Of a DNA stretch of 64,000 nucleotides, positions 29,201-37,369 are shown one piece after another (the first letter of the stretch is position 1; each line of letters begins with the position of its first letter). A model generated the notes under the pieces. It saw only the letters and a program-made list of their open reading frames with translations, had not been told where the DNA came from and made no database searches. The translations under genes were made by a program, and so were the position numbers. This DNA comes from Chitinivorax sp. PXF-14 (GTDB lineage Bacteria; Pseudomonadota; Gammaproteobacteria; Burkholderiales; SCOH01): contig NZ_JBFNXJ010000001.1 of the NCBI RefSeq assembly GCF_040812015.1, positions 124,001 through 188,000 of the forward strand. Direction: 5' to 3'.

Positions 29201-31690
29201 ATTTAGATCAGGACTGTTCCCCACGCCCGTGGGGATGAACCTTTTCCTCGGTCGCAATCTCCAGTGCCTCAACCCTGTTCCCCACGCCCGTGGGGATGAA
29301 CCGTCGCCAGACTTGACTGCGGCGATCGCGTCCTCGCTGTTCCCCACGCCCGTGGGGATGAACCGTGGTGTGGATCAACCCCGCCTGCTCTGACGCGCTG
29401 TTCCCCACGCCCGTGGGGATGAACCGCAGGAAAACGCCGCCCGGCTGCTGGCCGCCAGCTGTTCCCCACGCCCGTGGGGATGAACCGAGGTACTTCTGGC
29501 CGTAGAGGGTGCGGTAGAACTGTTCCCCACGCCCGTGGGGATGAACCGACGGCAGACAGCATTGCGCGTGACGCCAAGGTCTGTTCCCCACGCCCGTGGG
29601 GATGAACCGTAGTTGATCACTTCATCTTCTAGTTCCGCCGCGCTGTTCCCCACGCCCGTGGGGATGAACCGCCCGATCACCTCGCCCGTCTGCTCACACA
29701 CCGCCTGTTCCCCACGCCCGTGGGGATGAACCGGCTAGGTCGGTGGCGATGGGGCAGCCGCCGCTCTGTTCCCCACGCCCGTGGGGATGAACCGCCGAGA
29801 AATATCTGCGCCAATGGATCGGTCGACCTGTTCCCCACGCCCGTGGGGATGAACCGTCGCGTAGGAACGTCGTTCACAGCCCCACCTGCTGTTCCCCACG
29901 CCCGTGGGGATGAACCTGGGTCAGCGTCACCGGCACGACGGCGGCGGCCCTGTTCCCCACGCCCGTGGGGATGAACCGTTGCAGGCGGCTGCGCGCGGTA
30001 CCGCACTGGACTGTTCCCCACGCCCGTGGGGATGAACCGCAGCAGATGGCCAAGTCGGTAGTCACGCCGCACTGTTCCCCACGCCCGTGGGGATGAACCG
30101 TCGGGGAGCCCTCTATGGTTCAGGGCCGGCAGCTGTTCCCCACGCCCGTGGGGATGAACCGGGCACGGTCCAGGCCGAAGAGCTTCGGGGGCACTGTTCC
30201 CCACGCCCGTGGGGATGAACCGGATGTGGGCTTTTTGGCGTCATTGGTCAGCGACTGTTCCCCACGCCCGTGGGGATGAACCGTCTCAGAGATCAGCATG
30301 CCGGCCAGGAAGGCGCTGTTCCCCACGCCCGTGGGGATGAACCGCTGCGATCCAGTCTGCTATAGGCGAGCACGCCCTGTTCCCCACGCTCGTGGGGATG
30401 AACCGGTGAACACCTACCTGGACGCTGAGAGCATTGCCTGTTCCCCACGCCCGTGGGGATGAACCGGAGCTAATCGCCGAGGTCAAGGCCGGCTACAACC
30501 TGTTCCCCACGCCCGTGGGGATGAACCGCGGTGACCCTCAAGATCAACCCCGCGTCCTGCACTGTTCCCCACGCCCGTGGGGATGAACCGGCTTTACGCG
30601 TTCGCCCGGAATGGCTTCATTCCCTGTTCCCCACGCCCGTGGGGATGAACCGTGAAGCCGTCGGAACAGGCGCGCCAATTCTGCCTGTTCCCCACGCCCG
30701 TGGGGATGAACCGAAAAAATCCGTGAAACACTTCAATATGGGGCTCTGTTCCCCACGCCCGTGGGGATGAACCGACATGGGATGCAACGCTCGGTGCACC
30801 GAGCCTCTGTTCCCCACGCCCGTGGGGATGAACCGGAGCGTGTGACGCAAGAGCATGTCGGTGCCAACTGTTCCCCACGCCAGTGGGGATGAACCGTGAC
30901 GCCGGAGCAGTAATCCATGGCCGACCTGCTGTTCCCCACGCCCGTGGGGATGAACCGCACAGTGCGAGCACCCCCTGAATCCTGAATCCCTGTTCCCCAC
31001 GCCCGTGGGGATGAACCGACACCGATTTTCAAGACCACCACACATGAGGCCTGTTCCCCACGCCCGTGGGGATGAACCGGCCGCTGAGGGCAAGGAGTAC
31101 CACGACCCCAACTGTTCCCCACGCCCGTGGGGATGAACCGGTGCAGCGGGTCAACCAGATGATCCGCCACCCCTGTTCCCCACGCCCGTGGGGATGAACC
31201 GTCGGGGTTGGTGAGTGGTGTTCGGCATTTTTACTGTTCCCCACACCCGTGGGGATGAACCGGCGCTCGCCGCATACAGTTGGGGCGAGGGCAACTGTTC
31301 CCCACGCCCGTGGGGATGAACCGCCAGAATCCTCAACCGCTTCTGCCGCAAGCCGCTGTTCCCCACGCCCGTGGGGATGAACCGATTCCGTGCAGCGAGT
31401 CGATGTTGCCATAGGCCTGTTCCCCACGCCCGTGGGGATGAACCGCCGCCAGTATTGTTGGGGATGATCCCCATCAGCTGCTCCCCACGCCCGTGGGGAT
31501 GAACCGCTGGCGAGCCCGGCCTCGCGTCACTTTGTCACCTGTTCCCCACGCCCGTGGGGATGAACCGATGCGCTCAATACCTTCTTGCAGACACGAGCCC
31601 TGTTCCCCACGCCCGTGGGGATGAACCGGTGGCGGACGCCGAGGCCAGAATTGGCTGGCCACTGTTCCCCACACCTGTGGGGATGAGCCG
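23292..31690 (+). CRISPR. type I-E CRISPR array, 138 repeats and 137 spacers
   Basis: The 29-base repeat begins CTGTTCCCCAC, has loop GCCC, then GTGGGG, and ends with the handle ATGAACCG. Counting every repeat start from 23292 to 31662 gives 138 copies. Spacers are 32 nt, except fourteen of 33 and one of 31 (before 26709). Repeats are nearly identical except at the last base (G in 126; A in six; T in six) and in single changes at 30377, 30868, 31234, 31478 and 31662, all near the distal end. The leader end, where new spacers enter, is beside cas2. Spacers 11 and 12, 17 and 18, and 36 and 48 are identical pairs. The long frames in the array, full of PTGVGN or SSPRAWG motifs, are translations of the repeat and are not genes. 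Confidence 0.99.
25579..25604 (+). terminator. intrinsic-terminator-like spacer within the array (spacer 38)
   Basis: The last repeat base G25579 plus CCGGCC (25580-25585) pair with GGCCGGC (25592-25598) around a 6-base loop. Six Ts follow at 25599-25604. This is a textbook Rho-independent terminator in the direction of pre-crRNA synthesis. It was probably captured from the end of a phage or plasmid gene. It could stop transcription after the first 38 spacers unless antitermination acts. Confidence 0.65.
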
Positions 31691-31725
31691 TGTAAACACT
31701 ATTCACATGAAATGCTATCCTGCGG

Positions 31726-31755
31726 CGGCGGCCCACGCCTGTGGGAATGTGAGCC
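31726..31755 (+). repeat. decayed terminal CRISPR repeat
   Basis: After the last clear repeat a 35-base stretch is followed by CCCACGCCTGTGGGAATG. This keeps the repeat stem (CCCAC with GTGGG) and part of the handle region, with many changes at both ends. It marks the oldest, eroded end of the array. The last clear repeat (31662-31690) already carries three changes. Confidence 0.7.
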
Positions 31756-31971
31756 CCACCCGCAGTGAGCGTCCAAATATGAAGCTCCGACCGACTGATG
31801 CCGGAGAAGTGTATGTCCATGGCCGGACTGGTTCGCCCTTCTCAGGGAAGTGGTGTGTCAACGCATAGGCACGCCCAAATCACCCCCACGCCCCCAATTC
31901 GTGCATAACCGCTAACGCATGTGGCGATGTCGGCTTGCCGTTGCACCATGTCAAGGCGTGGGTGGCCGGTT

Positions 31972-31992
31972 TTGGTGCACCAATTTGGACCT
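31972..31992 (+). promoter_or_regulatory. NtrC-like enhancer candidate
   Basis: TTGGTGCACCAA (31972-31983) is a perfect palindrome. The overlapping TGCACCAATTTGGACCT (31976-31992) has one exact half of the NtrC consensus TGCACC-N5-GGTGCA and a weaker second half. It lies about 90-110 bases before the predicted sigma-54 start, the usual enhancer distance. Confidence 0.45.
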
Positions 31993-32054
31993 GTGCCTGC
32001 CAGCCGGGCCGGAATTAAGCTGCATCATATTGATTATTAGTTGATTTGTATTGG

Positions 32055-32070
32055 TGGCACAACCTTTGCA
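32055..32070 (+). promoter_or_regulatory. sigma-54 (RpoN) promoter of the nitrate reductase gene
   Basis: TGGCACA-ACCT-TTGCA fits the RpoN consensus TGGCACG-N4-TTGCW at all but one defined base, with correct GG and GC spacing. The transcript would start near 32081. GGAGAG (32089-32094) and the ATG (32099) follow directly, so the leader is very short. This points to control by nitrogen supply through an NtrC-type activator. Confidence 0.8.
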
Positions 32071-32098
32071 TGTGGCCAGTCAAAAGCTGGAGAGATAC

Positions 32099-34798
32099 AT
32101 GCAAACGACTAAGGCAACCTGTTGTTATTGCGGCGTAGGCTGCGGGGTGCTCATCAAGACTGATAACGACAAGATCATTGATGTGCAGGGCGATCCGGCG
32201 CATCCGGCGAATTTCGGGCGGCTGTGCACCAAGGGCTCGACACTGCATCTGACGGCCGGGCTCGATGCGCGGCTGTTGTACCCCGAGTTGCGCGGCGAGC
32301 GCGGTGAGGTGCGCGAGCGGGCGGATTGGGATGCGACGCTGGAGCATCTGGCGGCGCGTTTCGCCGAGACCATCCGTGAGCACGGGCCCGATAGCGTGGC
32401 CTTTTACATCTCGGGGCAGTTGCTGACCGAGGATTATTACGTCTTCAACAAGCTGGCCAAAGGCCTGATCGGCACCAATAACGTCGATACCAATTCGCGG
32501 CTGTGCATGTCGTCCGCGGTGGCGGGCTACAAGGCCACGCTGGGGTCGGATGCGCCGCCGGCCTGTTACGACGACGTGAACCATGCCGAGACGATCTTTA
32601 TCGCCGGCTCGAACACCGCCTATGCGCATCCGATCCTGTTCCGCCGCATCGAGGATGCGAAGCAGGCCAACCCGCAGCTGAAGCTGATCGTGGTCGACCC
32701 GCGCCGCACTGATACGGCGGCGTCGGCTGATCTGCACCTGGCCATCCTGCCCGGCACCGATGTGGCGTTGTTCAACGGCATGCTGCATGTGCTGCTGTGG
32801 GAGGGGCTGTGCGACCAGGCCTTCATCCGCGAGCACACCGAGGGATTCGATGCGCTGAAGGCGCTGGTGCGCGAGTACACGCCGCAGTTCGTGGCCGATA
32901 TCTGCGGTATCCCGGCCGAGCAGGTGGTGCAGGCGGCGAAGTGGTTCGGTGAGTCGAAGGCGACGCTGAGCCTCTATTGCATGGGGCTGAACCAGTCCAG
33001 CCGTGGTACCGACAAGAACGCGGCGCTGATCAACCTGCATCTGGCCACACGCCAGATCGGCCGGCCCGGCGCCGGGCCATTCTCGCTCACCGGCCAGCCC
33101 AATGCGATGGGTGGGCGCGAGGTGGGGGGCATGGCCAACCTGCTGTCGGCGCACCGCGACCTCGCCAACCCTGAGCATTGTGCCGAAGTGGCGCGGCTGT
33201 GGGGGGTCGACGAGGTGCCGGCGCGGCCCGGCAAGACGGCGGTGGAGCTGTTCGAGGCCGTGCGCAGCGGCGAGATCAAGGCCGTGTGGATCGCCTGCAG
33301 CAACCCGGCGCAGTCGATGCCGGACGTGAACCTGGTGCGTGAGGCGCTGGAGACGGCCGAGCTGGTGGTGGTGCAGGAGGCATTCAGGCAGACCGATACC
33401 ACGGCCTACGCCGATGTGCTGCTGCCGGCCACCACCTGGGGCGAGCGCGAGGGCACGGTGACCAACTCCGAGCGGCGCATCTCGCATGTGCGGCCGGCCA
33501 TCCCGGCGCCGGGCGAGGCGCGCGCCGATTGGCGCATCGCGGTCGATTTCGCACGCCGGCTCGAAGCCCGGCTGCGCCCCGGCCTGCCCACGCTGTTCCC
33601 GTATGAGCGGGTGGAGCAGGTGTTCGACGAGCACAAGGAAAGCACGCGTGGCCGCGATCTCGACATCACCGGCCTGAGCTACCAGCGGCTGGATAGCCTG
33701 GGCCCGCAGCAGTGGCCGTTCCCCGAGGCCGCGAGCAGCGGCAGGGCGCGGCTCTACGAGGATTTCAAGTTCGAGACCGCATCGGGCAAGGCGCAGTTTG
33801 TCGCGACGCGCTTCCTGCCGGTGGCCGAGCCGGCCGATGCCCGCTATCCGCTGCGGCTGACCACGGGCCGCCTGCGCGACCAGTGGCACGGCATGAGCCG
33901 CACCGGCACGGTGGCGCGGCTGTACAACCACGTCGAGGAGCCGACGCTGGTGCTGAATCAGGACGACATGAGCCGGCGCAAGCTCGTGGCCGGCGACATC
34001 GTGCGCGTCAAGAGCCGCCGTGGCGCCACGGTGCTGCGCGTGCAGGCATCCGACGATGTGCGCGTGGGCCAGGCCTTCCTGCCCATGCACTGGGGCGGGC
34101 AGTTCATGTCGGGTGTGGGCGTTAACGCGCTGACCACCGGCAAGTTCGACCCGGTATCCAAGCAGCCCGAGCTCAAGCACGCCGCGGTGCAGGTCGAGAA
34201 GGTCGAGCTGCCGTGGCAGATGGTGATCATGCGCAAGGGCGACGCGCTGTCTCGCATGCAGGCACTGCAGCCGTATCTGAGCCGATTTACCTATGCTACC
34301 GTGGGCCTGTTCGGGTGCGATGAGCCGGCGACGATCCTGCGCGTGGCCTGCACCGAGGCGCCGGACGCCGCGCTGCTGCACGAGCTCGATGTGCTGCTCG
34401 ACATGGTGGACGAAGGCAACTGCATGACCTATACCGACCCGAAGCGCGGTATTTCCAAGCGCGTGCTGGTCGGGGCGGATGGCGGCATCGAAGGTGTACG
34501 CCTGACCGGCGAGACTGCCGCACGCGACTGGCTCAAGGAGCTGATGGCCGAAGGCCATGCCGCCGCCGAGCTGCGGCCGTGGATGCTGGCGCCGACGGCC
34601 AACCCGCCTGTCGGCGGCGAAAGTCGCGGTAAAATCGTCTGCAACTGCCTCAATGTGTCGGAACGCGACATCCAGGCGGGGATTGCCGCCGGGCTCGACT
34701 TGGTGCGGCTGCAGGAAAAGCTCAAATGCGGCACCTCGTGCGGTTCGTGCGTGCCGGAAATCAAGCGGATGATCACGCTCAAGCCAATACCGGCCTGA
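32099..34798 (+). CDS. nasA: assimilatory nitrate reductase, molybdopterin catalytic subunit with C-terminal [2Fe-2S] domain
   Basis: 899 residues. The N-terminal CCYCGVGCGV with a later GRLC binds a [4Fe-4S] cluster. Next come the molybdopterin guanine dinucleotide domains (TNSRLCMSSAVAGYKATLGSD, FIAGSNTAYAHPI, LPATTWGEREGTVTNSERR, LRLTTGRLRDQWHGMSRTG). The C-terminus is a BFD-like domain (KIVCNCLNVSERDI with KCGTSCGSCVPEIKRM) with four cysteines, as in NasA-type enzymes. It reduces nitrate to nitrite in the cytoplasm. The start at 32099 is fixed by GGAGAG; an upstream TTG frame lies inside the promoter. No nitrite reductase or transporter gene is adjacent; ybiB follows after 54 bases. Formate dehydrogenase alpha subunits are related, but they lack this C-terminal domain. 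Confidence 0.88.
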   Translation: MQTTKATCCYCGVGCGVLIKTDNDKIIDVQGDPAHPANFGRLCTKGSTLHLTAGLDARLLYPELRGERGEVRERADWDATLEHLAARFAETIREHGPDSVAFYISGQLLTEDYYVFNKLAKGLIGTNNVDTNSRLCMSSAVAGYKATLGSDAPPACYDDVNHAETIFIAGSNTAYAHPILFRRIEDAKQANPQLKLIVVDPRRTDTAASADLHLAILPGTDVALFNGMLHVLLWEGLCDQAFIREHTEGFDALKALVREYTPQFVADICGIPAEQVVQAAKWFGESKATLSLYCMGLNQSSRGTDKNAALINLHLATRQIGRPGAGPFSLTGQPNAMGGREVGGMANLLSAHRDLANPEHCAEVARLWGVDEVPARPGKTAVELFEAVRSGEIKAVWIACSNPAQSMPDVNLVREALETAELVVVQEAFRQTDTTAYADVLLPATTWGEREGTVTNSERRISHVRPAIPAPGEARADWRIAVDFARRLEARLRPGLPTLFPYERVEQVFDEHKESTRGRDLDITGLSYQRLDSLGPQQWPFPEAASSGRARLYEDFKFETASGKAQFVATRFLPVAEPADARYPLRLTTGRLRDQWHGMSRTGTVARLYNHVEEPTLVLNQDDMSRRKLVAGDIVRVKSRRGATVLRVQASDDVRVGQAFLPMHWGGQFMSGVGVNALTTGKFDPVSKQPELKHAAVQVEKVELPWQMVIMRKGDALSRMQALQPYLSRFTYATVGLFGCDEPATILRVACTEAPDAALLHELDVLLDMVDEGNCMTYTDPKRGISKRVLVGADGGIEGVRLTGETAARDWLKELMAEGHAAAELRPWMLAPTANPPVGGESRGKIVCNCLNVSERDIQAGIAAGLDLVRLQEKLKCGTSCGSCVPEIKRMITLKPIPA

Positions 34799-34852
34799 GC
34801 TTGCGGAAACAACACCAGCGCGGGCATCGACCCGCGACAGATCGGAACAGGC

Positions 34853-35842
34853 ATGCTGAATATCCCCCGTTTTTTGCGCGAGATCGGGCGCGGCCGCGAT
34901 GGCTCGCGTGACTTGAACCAGGAGGAAGCCTACGAACTGTTCTCCGCCGTACTCGATGGCGGGGTCTCCGACCTCGAGCTCGGCGGCATCCTGATCGCCT
35001 TCCGCATGAAGTCGGAAGCGCACGACGAACTCTGCGGCTTCTACCGCGCGGCGGACGAGCGGCTGATGCGCCTGCGCCGCCCCAGCGGCAAGCCTTCGCC
35101 AGTGGTGATCCCAAGCTACAACGGCGCGCGCCACCAGCCCAATCTGCTGCCCTTGCTGGCGCTCTTGCTGCAGGGCCGCTTCGGCATTCCGGTGCTGATC
35201 CACGGCCCGCTGGAGGGCATGGGCCGCGTCGGCACCGCCACCATCCTGCGCGAACTGGGGGTGCAGCCATCGCCGACCCTGTCGCGCGCGCAGGATGCGA
35301 TCGACCGCGACGGCATCGCCTTCGTGCCGACCCAGGTCATCTCGCCGGGGCTCGCCAGCCTGCTCGCATTGCGCCAGCGGCTCGGCGTGCGCGGCAGCGC
35401 GCATAGCCTGATCAAGATGATCGACCCGTTCGACGGCAACAGCGTGCGGCTGGTCAGCGTGAGCCACCCCGAATACCTGACCAAGATGCGCGATTTCTAT
35501 CTCGGCAGCTCGGCCACGGCCATGCTGATGCGCGGCACCGAGGGCGAGGCCTTTGCCAACCCCAAGCGGCGTCCGCAGATCGAGCTGTTCAAGGATGGCC
35601 TGCACGAGGTGCTGTTCGAGGCCGAGGCCGGCCCGATCACGCACCTGCCGAAGCTGCCCGAGGCCATCGACGCCGCCACCACGGCAGCCTGGATCAAGGA
35701 GGCGCTGGCCGGCCACCAGCCGTTGCCGACGCCGCTCGTCAACCAGCTCGCCTGCTGCCTGTATGCATGCGGCTACGCCGACGACATGAATCAGGCCAAG
35801 GCCATCGTGGCGGTGGAAACCGGCAGCCTCGCAGCCGTCTGA
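34853..35842 (+). CDS. ybiB: DNA-binding protein YbiB (TrpD2 family)
   Basis: A 329-residue relative of anthranilate phosphoribosyltransferase. The N-terminal helical domain is LNQEEAYELFSAVLDGGVSD with LELGGILIAFRMKSEA. The alpha/beta domain carries NGARHQPNLLPLLALLLQ and LIHGPLEGMGRVGTATIL, where the catalytic loop of TrpD (GTGGD) is absent. This matches YbiB, which binds nucleic acids rather than phosphoribosyl pyrophosphate. It follows nasA by 54 bases on the same strand and is probably in the same nitrogen-controlled transcript; its role there is unknown. Confidence 0.87.
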   Translation: MLNIPRFLREIGRGRDGSRDLNQEEAYELFSAVLDGGVSDLELGGILIAFRMKSEAHDELCGFYRAADERLMRLRRPSGKPSPVVIPSYNGARHQPNLLPLLALLLQGRFGIPVLIHGPLEGMGRVGTATILRELGVQPSPTLSRAQDAIDRDGIAFVPTQVISPGLASLLALRQRLGVRGSAHSLIKMIDPFDGNSVRLVSVSHPEYLTKMRDFYLGSSATAMLMRGTEGEAFANPKRRPQIELFKDGLHEVLFEAEAGPITHLPKLPEAIDAATTAAWIKEALAGHQPLPTPLVNQLACCLYACGYADDMNQAKAIVAVETGSLAAV

Positions 35843-35923
35843 TTTTTATGCATTTAGAGTAAGCGCTCGTCAAGATAGGGCAATATTTGGTAGATTGCAT
35901 GACATACGAAAATAAGGATTGTC

Positions 35924-37015
35924 ATGCATATCCGACCGATTCGTGAGGATGACGCCGACGCGTTCGCGGCGATGTTCCGCGCGCTCATCCTCGATACCCC
36001 CTTCATGCTGTTGACCGCGCGTGACCGCCTGCCGAGCGGCGCGATCATGGAGGGCACGATCCGCTCCACACTGTCCACCGACAACAGCATGATCTTCGTC
36101 GCCGACCCCGGTAACGGCCGGCTGGCGGGGTTTCTGCGGCTGATCGGCGGCAATATCAGCCGCGACCGGCATCGCGGCTACCTGATCGTCGGCGTGCTGC
36201 CCGAGTACCGCATGCAGGGGGTGGGCAAGCATCTGCTGCAAGAGGCCGAGGCCTGGGCGCGCGAGCAGAACATGACGCGCATCGAGCTGACCGTGATCGC
36301 CCACAACCGGCCCGCGCAGCAGCTCTACCTGTCGCTCGGCTACCGCTGCGAGGGCATCAAGCGCCACTCGCTGAAGCTCGACGATGGCAGCTACTGGGAC
36401 GAATACCACTTCGGCAAGCTGCTCGATGAGCCGGCCAAGCCGCAACCGGCGATCCCGCCCTTGCCGGCCAATGCCTGTCTGCTGCTCATCGACATGCAGC
36501 AGGCGATCGACCAGCCGTGCTGGGGTGCACGCAACAACCCGGATGCCGAGCAGCAGGTCGCGCGCCTGCTGGCCGCCTGGCGCGAACGTGGCATGCCGGT
36601 CGTGCATGTGCGCCATATGTCGACCGAGCCCGATTCGCCCTATCGCCCGAGCCAGCCCGGCAACGACTTCAAGCCCGAGTCACTGCCACTGCCGGGCGAG
36701 CGCGTGATCGAGAAACAGACCAACAGCGCCTTCGTCGGCACCGCACTGGAAGCCGAGCTCAGGGCTGCCGGCAGCGGCACGCTGGTTGTCGCCGGGGTGA
36801 CCACCAACAACTCGGTCGAGGCGACCGTGCGCATGGCCGGCAATCTCGGCTTCAACACCTGGCTCGCGCAGGATGCCTGCTTCACCTTCGGCCGCACCGA
36901 CTGGAATGGCCGCTACTGGCCGGCCGACGAGGTGCATGCGCTGGCGCTCGCCAATCTCGATGGCGAGTATGCCTCGGTGACGGCCGCGGCGCAGGTGCTG
37001 GCCGCCTTGCCCTGA
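35924..37015 (+). CDS. GNAT acetyltransferase-isochorismatase-like hydrolase fusion
   Basis: A 363-residue two-domain protein. Residues 1-165 form a GNAT N-acetyltransferase with the acetyl-CoA loop VGVLPEYRMQGVGKHLL and the RPAQQLYLSLGYRCEG end. After a Pro-rich linker (EPAKPQPAIPPLPA) residues 183-363 form a cysteine-hydrolase/isochorismatase fold. Its catalytic Asp is in LLLIDMQQA and its Lys in VIEKQTNSAF. The usual nucleophile motif TNxCVEAT reads TTNNSVEAT, so the Cys is Ser. It may therefore use the Asp-Lys isochorismatase-type mechanism, or be altered in activity. Substrates are unknown. The gene stands alone. Confidence 0.85.
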   Translation: MHIRPIREDDADAFAAMFRALILDTPFMLLTARDRLPSGAIMEGTIRSTLSTDNSMIFVADPGNGRLAGFLRLIGGNISRDRHRGYLIVGVLPEYRMQGVGKHLLQEAEAWAREQNMTRIELTVIAHNRPAQQLYLSLGYRCEGIKRHSLKLDDGSYWDEYHFGKLLDEPAKPQPAIPPLPANACLLLIDMQQAIDQPCWGARNNPDAEQQVARLLAAWRERGMPVVHVRHMSTEPDSPYRPSQPGNDFKPESLPLPGERVIEKQTNSAFVGTALEAELRAAGSGTLVVAGVTTNNSVEATVRMAGNLGFNTWLAQDACFTFGRTDWNGRYWPADEVHALALANLDGEYASVTAAAQVLAALP

Positions 37016-37369
37016 TGGGCCGGCCTGCTGGGCCGCGTCAAGGCCAGAAGCCGCTTACGCACCGGCTCCTGGCCTTGACGCGCGATCAGCGCTGCGGCTG
37101 CCGTCGGCCAGAGCGCTTGCATCCCGCCCGGCGTATCGCTGTCAGCGGCAATGGCGGCGACTGCGTTGATGGTGGAGGCTGCGATGCCTGTCGCGGCAGC
37201 GACTGAACCCGGACGCCACCCACTTGTCGATATCGTTATCTTTTTCCGGCTGCAACCCTGGCCTGACCCAGCACCTGTTCACGCGGCGTTGCGAGCGGCG
37301 CATGGGCCCCGATCGCAGGGCCTGCGCTGGGCGCCCGCCAGGTTTGTCTTTTTGGAGTAAACCATCACC
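37016..37369. other. 354-base intergenic region with long inverted repeat
   Basis: Contains the 14-bp inverted repeat at 37034-37082. No gene is supported: a 69-codon frame at 37151 has no ribosome site or recognisable content. GGAG at about 37354 is 12-13 bases from the ATG of the next gene, longer than usual. Confidence 0.5.
37034..37082. repeat. perfect 14-bp inverted repeat with 21-base loop
   Basis: CGCGTCAAGGCCAG (37034-37047) pairs with CTGGCCTTGACGCG (37069-37082). It lies 18 bases after the stop of the GNAT-hydrolase gene. No T-run follows, so it is either a transcript-end stabilising hairpin, an element that ends transcription with Rho, or part of a mobile or regulatory repeat. Confidence 0.75.

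Larger units (their letters stand above)
31756..32098. other. intergenic region between the array and the nitrate reductase gene
   Basis: 343 bases without a supported gene. The left part is array trailer. From about 31940 it holds sites for nitrogen control: TGCACCA at 31942-31948, a perfect 12-bp palindrome TTGGTGCACCAA at 31972-31983, and the sigma-54 promoter at 32055-32070. Confidence 0.5.

Noticed and set aside
23273-31820. Many long open frames across the array, up to 406 codons, with repeating PTGVGN/SSPRAWG motifs
   Set aside because: They are translations of the CRISPR repeat; the 61-nt period shifts the frame each unit and produces the three alternating peptide patterns.
32015-35716. 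A 1233-codon minus-strand frame opposite nasA and ybiB
   Set aside because: An antisense shadow in GC-rich coding DNA. The plus-strand products are clear full-length families with good ribosome sites.
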